Assembly: GCA_030533445.1 (NCBI GenBank)
Contig: CM060082.1
Coordinates: 38,725,317-38,789,316 of the forward strand
From: Cyprinodon diabolis
Lineage: Eukaryota; Chordata; Actinopteri; Cyprinodontiformes; Cyprinodontidae
Length of the DNA stretch: 64,000 nt
Reading direction: 5' to 3'
In this document: positions 1 through 10,748 of the stretch, piece by piece
Position numbering within the stretch: the first letter of the stretch is position 1
Layout: every line of letters starts with the position of its first letter
Program-made: the position numbers and the translations under genes
Notes under the pieces: generated by a model
The model's input: only the letters and a program-made list of their open reading frames with translations
Database searches by the model: none
What the model was told of the DNA's origin: nothing

Positions 1-1393
1 GGAACGCGTGTTTATCCGCACATTACATTTAGAGCCACCTCCTCCACCAAGGACCAGGAGCCATTAAATGAAGGTTTAGGAGTAAAAAGAAAAACGGAAT
101 TCTGACATTGCACAAATGCGCACTGGAGATGATTTTACTCCAAAGATGAACATGGCCAATGAGAACGTGGATCAGCAAAAAACACATCTCTTTGCATTTG
201 GACCGAAAATGGATTAGAATCTTCAGTCTGACTTGTTTAGATGAAACATTTAGGATCTGATTAGACCTTTAATCCAATTGTTTCTATTCAAACATAGATA
301 ATGGTAGAATTTGGTACAAAATCCTCTGAACATGTCCCTTTCTCTAATGTTATGTGAACAAGTAAACTAGAATAGTTTATATAGATTAGACGAGATACCT
401 GTGCAGTAAGAGGAAGCACAGCATGCCAACCACAGAAAACCAAAGTATCAATGCTAAAAATAGCAGATTTGAATCTAAGCATGTCCCTCTCCATTTCAAT
501 GGACTGATGTTCTATAAATAGGGACTTAGATGATTAGAAACATGTGATAAATTCAATATAGAAGGATGCTCTTTAGAGCTTAGATTCCTGGTGGGAAAAA
601 CAATCAAACTTTAAGTTGATAATGACAATTCTGTTTCCATATGTGTTTGAGTGGATCCACAGGACAGGGTTTCCACATCTGTGAGTGATTTAACCACCAG
701 CGTGTGACGTCCTATTTTGTGGGTTGTATCTCCGTCGCTTCTTTTTAATTTGGTCCTATTCACTTAAACGCTTTGGGAGTGTTTCTCGTTTTAGTAGCTG
801 TTTAACAGAAGAGGAAAAAAAACAAAACAAATTATCAAGAGAGAAAAATGAAGAACTAAAATGATACCTTTTAGACGTAGAGCATCAAAGAGCATTGCGT
901 CTCTCTCCATCGTCTTTTTTTTTTGTCCACATGTGGTTAAACGTAGGCAAGATTTTCACTGTAGGTTTAAATGTGCAAGTGGACTAACAATTAATTAGGC
1001 TTTTATTACCTTAGTTTTAGAATATCACTATGTTAATAAAAAAGGATAGGGGATGCAGTTTTATTTGTCAGGCTTTGACCTGGTTTATTCAATTGAGGAT
1101 AATTCTAATTTCTCTTTAAGAATCATAGTTAACCGTATTCAAAGTATTTTTTCTAGCCTATATTCAATGAATAGTAAAATAAAATCAAAATCAAACTGTT
1201 TGAGATTTAAAACTGTAGGTTTGGCAGAGTTATTAATAACTCTGGAAACAGCATCAATGCTTACTATGCTGTTGCACTGTTTCCTGTCTTGTCATGTTTT
1301 CCTGTTTTTATTATGTGACTGAGATTTTGTGGAGCATGAATTCCTGTCATAAAGTTTGCATGCCACTTGCTGTGCATTTTAAATAAAAATCTA
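1..1393. other. AT-rich intronic sequence, no gene seen
   Basis: No conserved open reading frame, RNA gene or clear repeat boundary is visible here. Short T- and A-runs occur at about 814 and 916. The longest ORFs are chance-length and lack domain motifs. Confidence 0.5.
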
Positions 1394-1530
1394 TTCAGGT
1401 TTATTTATATAGAGCCAATTCAAAGCACACGTCATCTCTAGGCACTTTACAGAGATAATACAGTCAGACTGGTTAAAGGTTTCTGTCAAGGAAAACATGT
1501 TGATTGCAACCAGTCGTTGTTTGCAGCAAC
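1394..1530 (-). repeat. Dispersed LINE/SINE-type 3' tail, copy 1
   Basis: The sequence contains the landmarks TTTATTTATATAG.GCCAATTC, then GTCATCTC, then GGCACTTTACAG. The same landmarks in the same order occur at 4673-5372 and 31774-31925, and on the opposite strand at about 26335-26427. Read on the minus strand it ends in the 'CTATATAAATAAA' style of many fish LINE/SINE 3' ends, so the element probably points leftward. It is older than the 4.7-kb copy judging by substitutions. Confidence 0.6.
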
Positions 1531-3041
1531 GAGTGGGACATGTGGGACGTGTCGGGAAACATTTGCATGGAATTCATTAGATTGTTATTTGTGGTTTTCT
1601 AGTGTACCATTACCGGATATGTTACCTTACCTTGATGTAACTGACACGCACAGTTATTAGTTCCACCTTAAACGTTTACCAGCCACCATTTCCAATGAGT
1701 AAACTATCTGCACCGCAACAGAAAGGACTCACCTATTATGTCACGTTTTTGTTGTTTTGCTGGTGATCTGAAGAGCTGCTATATCTCTGTGCATTTTGTG
1801 CCCCCCTTTAAATGGGAGTTATTTTGATGCTCCCTGCATGCACAGCTTAATGCTGTTAAAAAAACTCAACTTTACATTTAAAGTCCTGATGGGCCGGTGT
1901 AGATGGGTGAAATTGAGTCACATCAGATTCTGCATCTGCAAACAAAAAAAAAGCTAATTCTAGCCGATCACCTTCTAATTGCTTTTCTACTCTTCACCTC
2001 TCAGTACAGATTAGCCATGACACATGTTCCTTTTTGGATTAAATAAAGCCCAGAGTACTGCATACTATGTTTAAACAGTGAGTTTGAGCTCCTAGTTGTG
2101 TTCCTGACTTGTTTTTTTCTCAATGACTGGATGTATGCATATGAGCAGCACACTATGTTTGTGTTAAAACACATCTGCAATCTGCTAGAATAAGGTTTGT
2201 TATGCATTTAGATATAAGGCAAAGACATACTAACCTTTTAACCCTCAGACTGACAGCTCTGTGCTTTACATCTACTGGCTATGAAATTACAGCATGCCTC
2301 ACATTTCCACCTTGGTTAAGGTCTCATGATTTTCCTGGCGTGTTTGGGGGTCTTATCTGGTAAGCAAAATCTCCTGGCTTAAAAGAAGGGGGAAAAAAGC
2401 CTTTTAAGATGATGTGACATCCACCGCTATGAGGAGAAAATGGGTTATGCTGCCTTTAATGTGTTATACTGAAGAAATCTGGGGCTCACTTACAGCAATT
2501 CTAGGTTTCTGGTGTAAGTGGCAAACAAAATAGTTTAAAATCACATTGCATGGGTTACACAACAAAAATAAATAAAAATACAATCAAATTGATGAAACTT
2601 TATTTGAGTCTTGAGTAAGACCTAAGTAACATAAGGGAGATGACACTGTCTTTGAATGATGATGAACTTGATTGCTACATCTGCACCAAATTGGCCTGTT
2701 TCTGTTCTTGGCTGTGCTAAGTGCCTGCAGGGGAGAAGTCCCATGGGGTTTTCAGTAATATGATCCCCTCACCTTCTGCTTGTCTTGGTTAATTTCATAG
2801 TTTCTTTTCAGAAAGATTTTATCAGCTATTTTAATGATTCCATCTTTTGTGTTTTGTTCTTTGGTTTTTTTTGAAGACAAACTACAGAAACCTGTATGAG
2901 TCTGCAAGAAGGGGCAGAGCAGACTGTTTTTGTCTGAGAAAGCTTAGCTCCTTCAATGTTTGCAGATCGTCTATTACTCTTTTGTGAAGAATTGAATCTC
3001 TTCTGCCATCATATTTTGGGTTGCAGCATCAAATCAAATGT
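1531..3041. other. Intronic sequence, no gene seen
   Basis: Nothing here could be assigned. The region has mixed AT-rich sequence and several A/T homopolymers (around 1858 and 1945). No ORF longer than about 70 codons has recognisable motifs. Confidence 0.45.
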
Positions 3042-3346
3042 ACGGAAGAGGATTAGGGCCACTGAAAAAAAAAAAAAGTTAACTGATTTTTTTATTTTAT
3101 TTCAGTATAGTAAAAAAGTCAGAATTCTGACTTTAATCTCAGAATTCACACTTTTTATTGTCAGAATTCAGTCAGAATTCTGATTTTAAAGTCAGAACTC
3201 TGAGAAAAAAGTCAGAATTCTGAGATGAAAGTTTGAATTCTGAGAAAAAAGTCAGAATTCTTACTTTTTTCTCATACTAAACTGAAATAAAATTTAAAAA
3301 TCAGTTTACTCTTTTTTTTTTTCCACTGCCCCTAATCCTCTTCCGT
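3042..3346. mobile_element. 305-bp hAT-type MITE with TIRs and internal GTCAGAATTC repeats
   Basis: The ends are inverted repeats: ACGGAAGAGGATTAGGG at the left and its complement at 3330-3346, with looser complementarity extending about 70 bp inward through an A-run and an ATTTTATTTCAGT block. The flanks read TCAAATGT (3034-3041) and TCAAATGA (3347-3354), an 8-bp TSD with one mismatch, which is the hAT signature. The interior has about seven diverged copies of a GTCAGAATTCTGA-like unit alternating with A-runs, so it is rich in EcoRI sites. It has no coding capacity and must be non-autonomous. Confidence 0.8.
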
Positions 3347-3565
3347 TCAAATGACTTCAAGAAACTATAAAAAAAAATGTCAGTTCTGTTCCGGCAACTC
3401 TTCTACTGTAGAACCTGTGGAGATGATTATACAGAAAAGGAATCTGGAAAAGGATTCTGTAAAATCCTCAGACATCCTCTTCAGAGGACTGTTAAACAAC
3501 GTTTTTTGTAACTCTTTTTGTACGGTGACCTTGAGTGTCTAAAAAGGCGCCTTTTAAATAAAATG

Positions 3566-3584
3566 TATTATTATTATTATTATT
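3566..3584 (+). repeat. Short (TAT)n microsatellite
   Basis: About six copies of a TAT/ATT trinucleotide, directly after an A-rich AATAAAATG stretch. This looks like the tail of a small retroposed sequence, but no 5' part was identified. Confidence 0.6.
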
Positions 3585-4486
3585 GTCAACAGTGTCTTTA
3601 GTCAGAACCTTCTACAGACCCGCTGTAATACAGGCCACTGCAGGAGGTCCTTTCCGCTTACAGCTATTAACATCTACATTTACTACTTCAAGAAACCCCT
3701 ATAAAAAATTACAGCAACATTTCATTTCTTCAAGATCAATAAAGTTTTTTGGAACCTTTTTTTTAATAGTAGCTTCTTTAAGTGTTAAGCTAAAGTGATT
3801 CATGCTAACTTAAGCCTCTTGGTTCAATAAAACTATTTTGTCATGTTACAACCTTAAAGTTTAAAAAATTTAACAGAATTTTCTTAAAAAATTTTTTTTT
3901 TATTTCAGAAAACACAATCTATTTGTATCGTAGTGTGGGTGAACCTTTTTCTTCTAAGCAAAGAATAAAAATCACATCTCCAGACAATTAACTTCTTAGT
4001 TTTTATATTTTCAGATAAAAACGCGTGGGGAAAAAGTGAGAGGATTTCTCTTTGATGTTTCATCAGACAGCCAGAAGCAAATGTTTTATAGACGTTTACT
4101 CTGTAATCGCTTTAATGATCATTAGGTATAATTATAAGACTACTTAATGAGATCCTCATGTGATAATGTCTGTTTTAATTTGTCAGTGAAACCTTCATCA
4201 CAGCAGTGGCCTCAGCTCAGGCGGGGCCATGAGGCAGCATGAGCGGTTTGAGTGAACCTGCACACTCACACTCTGACCTGCTTCATGTATGTAAACCAGA
4301 TGCTCAGCTTTCCTCATACTACTTATTATGGGGGGGGTGCAGCTCTCCTCTTATAGTAACAAGCTTTAGGTACAGCAAATCCTCTACTCAAGCAGATCAA
4401 AGAGTTGGAAAGATGACTACAGGGTTCATTCATGCTTGTGACTCATGTCTAATCTTAAACAGAATAATCAGATGTTGCATTAAGGC

Positions 4487-4610
4487 TGGGTGATATGACC
4501 TCAAATCAATATCATGATAAACTGGACAGTTTTATCTCAATAACGATAAATGCTCCTCTATCTGAAAATATAGACATGTGCAGGAAATGCAGTAGACCTA
4601 TTTTTCATTG
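4487..4610 (+). mobile_element. hAT-like MITE fragment, left end
   Basis: It begins GGCTGGGTGATATGACCTC and continues with ATCAATATCATGATAAACTG, a common fish non-autonomous hAT end as I remember it. The matching right end was not found, so this is a one-ended relic. Name and limits are uncertain. Confidence 0.4.
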
Positions 4611-4672
4611 ATTTATTGACCAAATTCCATTACATATTACTTTCAATGAAAAATAAGTCTTGTAACGATTCA

Positions 4673-5372
4673 ATTCAATTCAATTTATTCATATAGCGCC
4701 AATTCACAACACATGTCATCTCAAGGTAACCTGACTCTGCCAGATGGATTTGCTCCGCATATCCATCTGGAAACCTTCCGTTGAAGTAATGTTGGGAAGG
4801 GTGAAAATACTGGTTAGCTGATTGGCCTATGTTGGTGATAGACGGGCCAAATAAACCAATCAAATCAATGAAGCATATGACGTACTAACAGAGCGACGAC
4901 GAAAACACACCCACAAGCCAGGCTACTCTTGCCGAAACCAGTCGGGAGAAGAGCAAAAACATCTTTTCCTCTAAGAAAAGCCTCCAGAGCAGTGTTTTGC
5001 TCTTCTTTCAGTGAAGAAATACTCTAATTCCAATAAAACTTGCTCAATAGCCACGCTAACACTAGTTTTATCGGCTGAAGCCGTTGCGTCACACCTCAAC
5101 CTGCCTCAAAGCCAACGCTGATTGGACGTTCGTTTGGTGAATGGCTCCAAATTTTCTCTAACGGAGAGTCTCCAGACTGATCTGCGAGTGAAACCTTGAA
5201 AGCTCGCGAGATCAGGATGGTCTCACGAGGCTAATCTCAAGGCACTTTACAGAAACAATTCAAGTTAAGTTGATTCAATTCAGTTAAATTGATTCAAAGT
5301 TTTCTGTCTACAGAAATATAGTTGATTACATCGAATCATTGACTCGAAATTCATCCATGTTTAAAGATTCAA
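4673..5372 (-). repeat. LINE/SINE-type 3' tail copy 2, split by a transposon
   Basis: The left part (4673-4726) runs from a CAATT repeat through ATATAGCGCCAATTCACAAC to ATCTCAAGG. The right part resumes at 5234 with ATCTCAAGGCACTTTACAG and continues to about 5372 (GATTACATCGAATCATTGACTCG). Joined in place, the two parts line up with copies at 1394 and 31774. The repeat is therefore a single older insertion that was later opened by the element at 4727-5233. Confidence 0.75.
4727..5233. mobile_element. About 507-bp non-autonomous DNA transposon nested in a LINE/SINE tail
   Basis: The insert starts TAACCTGACTCTGCCAGATG and ends GGTCTCACGAGGCTA. It is bounded by ATCTCAAGG on both sides (4718-4726 and 5234-5242), an 8-9 bp TSD. 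The ends are weakly inverted (TAACCTGAC against TAGCCTCGTGA). It is more GC-rich than its surroundings and has no transposase ORF. An 8-bp TSD would favour hAT, but the TIRs are too short to be sure; the superfamily is left open. Confidence 0.7.
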
Positions 5373-5379
5373 CAATGTC

Positions 5380-5640
5380 TCATTGAATAGGACAAAAATG
5401 TAGTAGTAGCAGAGAAGAAAATGTTCTCTTGTGAACGTTTTTGTGCAGAAGTGATGGAGACTTTTGCACATCTTTGAACTCAACAGCGTAGTCGTGCTGT
5501 AGGTGGTGGAGGTTGGCTATGTTACTTTGGGTCGTCCCAACAGTTTTGAGACAAACTTTGCATTTTGGTGCTCTTTTATTCAACATCTATGGTGTAATTT
5601 TTGTGCCACTGAACTGAGCGCACAGTGAGAATTATGTGAA
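5380..5640 (-). pseudogene. hAT transposase BED zinc-finger relic
   Basis: A 68-codon open stretch (5586 to 5380, minus strand) reads KCKVCLKTVGTTQSNIANLH, followed by HLQHDY. The C-x2-C pair, spacer and downstream histidines match a BED zinc finger as found at the N-terminus of hAT (ZBED-like) transposases, including the characteristic CKVCLKTV run. BED fingers bind DNA, usually at the transposon ends. No hAT catalytic or dimerisation region follows and the frame stops soon after the finger, so this is a small broken fragment. A domesticated host ZBED exon is less likely because no splice sites or continuation are seen. Confidence 0.5.
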
Positions 5641-6777
5641 TTGTTTAAGCTCGCAAATTCTCACTCAAAAGCTGTCTGCCAAGCACTCAACTCTGACAGT
5701 GCATACTCAGCTTCATCTCTGCAAGCTGCTTCACTGGCCTCATCTGCCATTCTCTTTGTTTACGCTTTTGACTGGATGGGTGGATTCACGTTATTACCCA
5801 CATGCTGCAGTGTCTTAAAGGGGAATGAAAATACTAAGTAACTTTTGTAAGTAACACCAGAAATGCTATTAAATCTAACTTTTGGGATGATCTGTATGTC
5901 TTTTTTTCTTTTTTATTCTCTCCTCTAATGGATAATTACTTATGGTAGGCCTCTGGCAAGTAAGGGTCTGCAAGCACGTGTGCAGCAGAGTCTCATATGT
6001 CTCTTAGTTTTGAGCTTGGCAGGCTGCAGCTGTATTGCATATTCAGAACATAAATTATACACAAAGCCTGAGACAGAATTTGCCTCAGAAAAAAAAACAA
6101 AACTGTGAATGGCTCCCCTCACAAGACAGCTGCAATCTTCTTCCACACAAACTGTAATCACACAGTTAAAGCCTAGCATTTTTCTCTTGGACAAAATGTT
6201 TACCCCGGAGTAATGTTCAGTCTATTTTAGCCAGCTAAAACAAACCTGTCATACTAAAGTCACTACATTTACTACATTTAGGAGTTTCTGGACGTCCCTC
6301 TCTATGTAGAGAGTTATTCTTCAACTCAGTTTATTGAGCATCTAGTTTAATACGTGTTCAGTTAGTACTATTAAAATTCAGTTACAGCATTATTGGCAGC
6401 TAAATATTAGAATATTTGACTAATGTAAGGTTTCTATGTCACTGATTCATACAATAGTTGGAGACTGCAAAGTCTTCCTGATCTACCCCCTTGTCCTTAG
6501 GCCTAAATTGGATTTAGGATTGGGTAAATATTGATTTAGTTTATTTATTTTTTGTTGGAAATGTGAGGAGATAGTTTGTTCTTCACGTCGGCTTCTGTAA
6601 GTTTCAGGCCTAATTAGCTTTAGCACAAGCTCAAAACTGATATAAGTCTAAACATAAGACTGCTAAAGAACATGAGGATGTGGATCTACCATTATCCAAG
6701 GAGAGGGGCACAGTGTCCTGTCACCCCCTCCCTAAAAGAGCACAGCACATAATCATCTTTGTTCACAGTTGATGTCA
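5641..6777. other. Intronic sequence, no gene seen
   Basis: The first 200 bp may still belong to the hAT relic but show no motif. The rest is ordinary AT-rich DNA without recognisable coding sequence. Confidence 0.4.
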
Positions 6778-7080
6778 TTGCCTTTCTGCATGGAGTTTGC
6801 ATGTTCTCCCTGAGCATGCCTGGGTTCTCTCCGGGTACTCCGGCTTCCTCCCACAGTCCAAAAACATGACTGTTAGGTTGATTGGCTTCTCTAAATTGTC
6901 CTTAGGTGTGAGTGTGTGTGTGAATGGTTGTTTGTCATGTTTGTCTCTGTGTTGCCCTGTGATGGACTGGTGATCTGTCCAGGGTACCCCGCCTCTCGTC
7001 CATTGACTGCTGGAGATAGGCACCAGCACCCCTCGCGACCCCAATTGGGACAAGCGTGTCAGATAATGGATGGATGGACA
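6778..7080 (+). mobile_element. RTE/Expander-type LINE 3' end, copy 1
   Basis: Contiguous landmarks are GGAGTTTGCATGTTCTCCCT, TCCGGCTTCCTCCCACAG, CTGGAGATAGGCACCAGC and a terminal (GGAT)n at about 7067-7078. This is the familiar 3' untranslated end of a fish RTE-like LINE as I remember it. It is 5' truncated, as expected from target-primed reverse transcription. No reverse transcriptase sequence is present. Related fragments lie at 23575-23680 and 35740-35900. Confidence 0.65.
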
Positions 7081-9844
7081 TAGTTACCTATTCCTGTCCT
7101 TATGTGTCGCCAATCTAGTTTCAACTCTCTAATAAAATGCCAAACTTGAAGCATCTGTACAAAAAACTCTTCAAACACAGTCACAAACTCATGCGGTGAG
7201 TGACCATACGGTGCCCTTCCGTCAGATTTTTCTAATGCGCACTTTCAAGTATAGTTTCAGAAAAGTTTGATGGAAACGGCAAAAATAAAAAATAAAATAA
7301 AAACCCGCCCCACCTTTGAAAACAGTTTTTATGCTCGCTGGATATGTTTTTTGGCTTTCGCGAAAAAAAGGCTAATGGCCAAAACAGGAGATGGAAACAC
7401 TGTTTCGAATCAGCTCTAATATAGTGAAATTTTACTTCACAGGTCTGATCAGCTGTTTCTGCCGTTTGCATCTTTGCGGATGTTCCTGTTATGTTAGTAA
7501 ACATGGCTAGAAGCAGCACCGCCATTACTAGCTGACATGTTTGTAATGTCAAATCCATTACTGATTTGTGTTGTTTGTCAGTGCTAGATTGCAGACTCCA
7601 CTTCCTGTTTATTACAACCATGCGTGATGATGTAATGTGGGTGACTACATAAATTTTGTTTTGTTAATTTGCTTTATTCCAAAATGGAAACACTGCAAAT
7701 GAGCTATTTTATTTATTTATTCTTTTAATAGTTCACTTAAATTTTGCATATCAGTTGGCTTGAAACACAGAGGAAAGTTCTGGAGGATTCCTAATCAGCT
7801 GGGCTGTTTTAAGCCGAGCAGACTGATGGTCAGTATGGCTTTTTCTATAGCCCATAAAATACAGCTGTGTTGCTGCAGTCACAGATGGCTCAGTGTAATC
7901 TCAGCCTGATAGTAGCAGAGAAGAAGCAAAAGCTGATGGAAGATGAGAATAAGAAGCAGAAAATTGTTGCAAGACCCACAGAAAAATAAGATTAAAAAAA
8001 ATGTAGAGATTTACTGTGCAGGGCTGTGCTGGCAGTCTTTCCAAATACCAACCCAGCATTATATTAATCTCTACAGATCCAAACACTGTAGTCCAAACCT
8101 TGGCTTTTTTGACATCTGATAACAGGCCATAAAATGATTAACTTAAGAGCCAGCATGTATTTCAGGATATAGCTTTGGTTTTGTTCTTTAGTTCCATAAC
8201 TGTGCTTTTTGAAATAAGCTTCTTGTTTACTTTTAGAAACTGAAAATACTTTGTATTCCTATCATGGAATACATACTGCGATTAAAATGGTTTTGTTAAA
8301 TAGGGTCCCATTTTTAGATAGAAGACCTCTCCAAACCAAGCTCCTGGGCTGAGTTTAAACCCTGACCCTACCCTGTCTGTCTTTAAATAGGCCAAATAAA
8401 AAAAGAAAAAGAAAAAAGTGGACAAAAATACTCTGCAGTGATCAAGAAAAGGATGGAAAGAGAGACACAGATAAAAGATAAAGAAATATATATATATATA
8501 TATGAAAATCCAAAGACAATTAATAAAGATGTTTTTAATTGTTTCTCTTTAGAGAAGTTGTTCTTTAAAAATGGATCAGCTTATCTGTCATTCTATTTAA
8601 ACTGTTTCCTTGATTTCCCAAGAACATTTGAGCAGCATAATAAACCCATCTCACACTGTATTCATCCGAAGATCTGGTTCTTTGTTAACTGCATATAGAG
8701 TAAATCTGTAATTTGTTTAACAGTTGCTTTCTTCTGGAGCTAGTTTGAAATTTTTGGTAACAGTGTGGAAGGAATTTATGCATGTGTTTATCTGTGTGTG
8801 AATGTGTGCATGGTGACATGTGACACCAGTGTCTATGACACACAGGGGAGAACATTCACTCCATGAATTTCAGCATTTTTTGAGCTTTAGAGCCAAAACT
8901 GTGAGTGGGAGGTTGAGCTGCTGAACAAATCAGTAATCTATGTTTTCACTACTTCTTGAGAGCAAAACCTAAAAACAGACTCTAAGCTTAATTTTTTTTA
9001 GAGTTAATTGAGGTATCTATGAAGAAACATGGATGTTGTTTTTTTTTAACCCTTTTTCTGAAATATTAATTTCAGAATCAGAAAAAGCTTAAAGGCCAAT
9101 AAGTATTTTACAAGTACAATTTTTTTTTTTTGTGAGACGGTTCTAAACAGGGGCATGCAGACAAAAAGTTGACATAAATAACTTTGGAAATATATAAAAA
9201 CAGAACCCAGGTATGCAGCTCCACCCTCAGTTTTAATAAGAAAGTTGGTAGATGTGGTCTAAATCTACGTGTAGAGCTTAAATTACCAAAGCATTTCATC
9301 CCTTACCAAACCTTTAAGATCTGACCACCGGACAAGATAATTATTGCAAGATAACTAATGTTGGATTGTGGAATAAAAGGATCGTATGAAGGCATTTCAC
9401 TTGGAGCTCATTGTAAATGTGTACATGCAGCTCTGCTGTCTTTACATTTAAAAACCCCTCTTAGATACATAAATATCTTTAATTCTTATTATTTGTGGGA
9501 TGTTGGAACAGAGATGAAAAATGTTGACTATAGTGGTGTGACCCAACCTTTAGCCTTACCTTGATTTTAATTTTAATTAGATTTAGGGATTTTAATCTGC
9601 ATTGTGTGATATATGAAGCTGCAAGTGCGACTTCAGGGAGGTAAACCTACCTTTTCTTTCTTCCCTCCAGATATCTTCTGGATGAAAACCCATTTAAGTT
9701 TTTGCATGGATTTGGTCCTTAGACACTTTTCTTATGATTCTTTTCCCTTTGTAGTTTACAGAACCGAATTTTGAGAACCAGTTTTTGGTCCATAAGGCTT
9801 CCTTCACATGTACTAATCCACATGTCCCTTTAAAAGTTGAAACA
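7081..9844. other. Intronic sequence with a short (AT)n, no gene seen
   Basis: It contains an (AT)n run at 8486-8503. Three ATGGAAAC motifs (about 7269, 7391 and 7683) hint at a decayed repeat. The 129-codon minus-strand ORF at 7232-7621 lacks any recognised domain and includes low-complexity Phe/Leu sequence, so I do not call it a gene. Confidence 0.45.
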
Positions 9845-10215
9845 GTTGATCGGATTAATTTTGATTAATCGATTATTGAAATAATCATCAGTTAATCTAG
9901 TAATCGATTAATCCTTAACTGGAGTGTAGAGACTCTAAAACATGCCTTTAGCTGACAGAGCAACTCGCTTTGAGCAGCAGTTATAATGAAAACGTAAAAA
10001 ATATGTAAACACTTTCCGTGCAAGATAGAAAAAAAAAAATGCCCATCACTATGTTCTATTCAGATATCCTCAAGTGTAACGTTTTAGTTTTACTTGGTTT
10101 CTTTTTGGAAAAAGTATTCTGTAAGGAACCTTTGGGTATATGATTATCATTTAATTAATTGAAAAAATAACCAACAGATTAATCGATTTGCAAAATGATC
10201 GTTACTTGCAGCCCT
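9845..10215 (-). mobile_element. hAT MITE family 'GGGCTGCAACTAA', copy 1
   Basis: The right end reads CGTTACTTGCAGCCCTA (complement TAGGGCTGCAAGTAACG). The interior has paired ATTAATCGATT motifs near both ends and the diagnostic block AAGGAACCTTTG. The same family is present at 41058-41426 and at 19157-19446 in the other orientation. The left terminus is worn, so no TSD could be read. Confidence 0.65.
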
Positions 10216-10676
10216 AGATGCATTTCCTCTTATTTTGAAACTTGCATGGTCGACTTTATTTTTTCCATATATGTCTTTCTATGTCTATCTTTTTTTTTCT
10301 GTCCACCATCTGTCACAAATAGACTCAATTCATATTTCTGACCGATGATAAAGACGGGCTGCCCAACATGCTGCAGCAATTACTACACTGACCAGGAAGG
10401 CTCGTATTTGCAGCAGAACACAGGATGCATGAATAAGGATTAACATTCACCCTCATTTGAACTGTTTCCACCTGTGCTTTACTTTAGGGAAATAATGATC
10501 CTCAACCTGTGGCCCTTTAAAGCTTTTTGTTACCTGCACTGCGCTGTCTGTAGAAGGACAATCTCAGCTCTTGTCCTCCTTCATCACGCTCTGTTATTCA
10601 GTAGAGATCAGTTTTAAGTCCTGTCATCAACAAATACCTCAAACTGTTAATGAAATCGAAAAAGATGGAAAAGCTA

Positions 10677-10748
10677 TGACCCCGACGTGATTTGAACACG
10701 CAACCTTCTGATCTGGAGTCAGACGCGCTACCGTTGCGCCATGAGGTC
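10677..10748 (-). tRNA. tRNA-Trp (anticodon CCA)
   Basis: On the minus strand this 72-nt sequence folds as a cloverleaf. The acceptor 5' strand is GACCTCA and the 3' strand CGGGGTC, with discriminator A. The D-arm lies in GGCGCAACGGTAGCGC, the anticodon loop is CTCCAGA with anticodon CCA, and the T-arm is GTGTTCAAATCAC. It is very close to the vertebrate tRNA-Trp I remember. The pol III internal promoters are intact (A box TGGCGCAACGG, B box GTTCAAATC). A TTTT run follows 4 nt after the discriminator base (plus-strand AAAA at 10669-10672) and a TTTTT run lies further on, as a pol III terminator. One oddity is the base of the acceptor stem, A7:C66, a mismatch where vertebrate genes usually have G:C. 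It lies antisense inside the pard3 intron. Confidence 0.93.

Noticed and set aside
3830..3990. Possible Tc1 TIR (TTTGTCATGTTACAACCTTA)
   Set aside because: The resemblance to the fish Tc1 arm is limited to about 25 bp and no partner arm or coding block was found.
7232..7621. 129-codon minus-strand ORF with a hydrophobic stretch
   Set aside because: No family resemblance, low-complexity Phe/Leu end, no splice or promoter support; kept only as an unassigned region.
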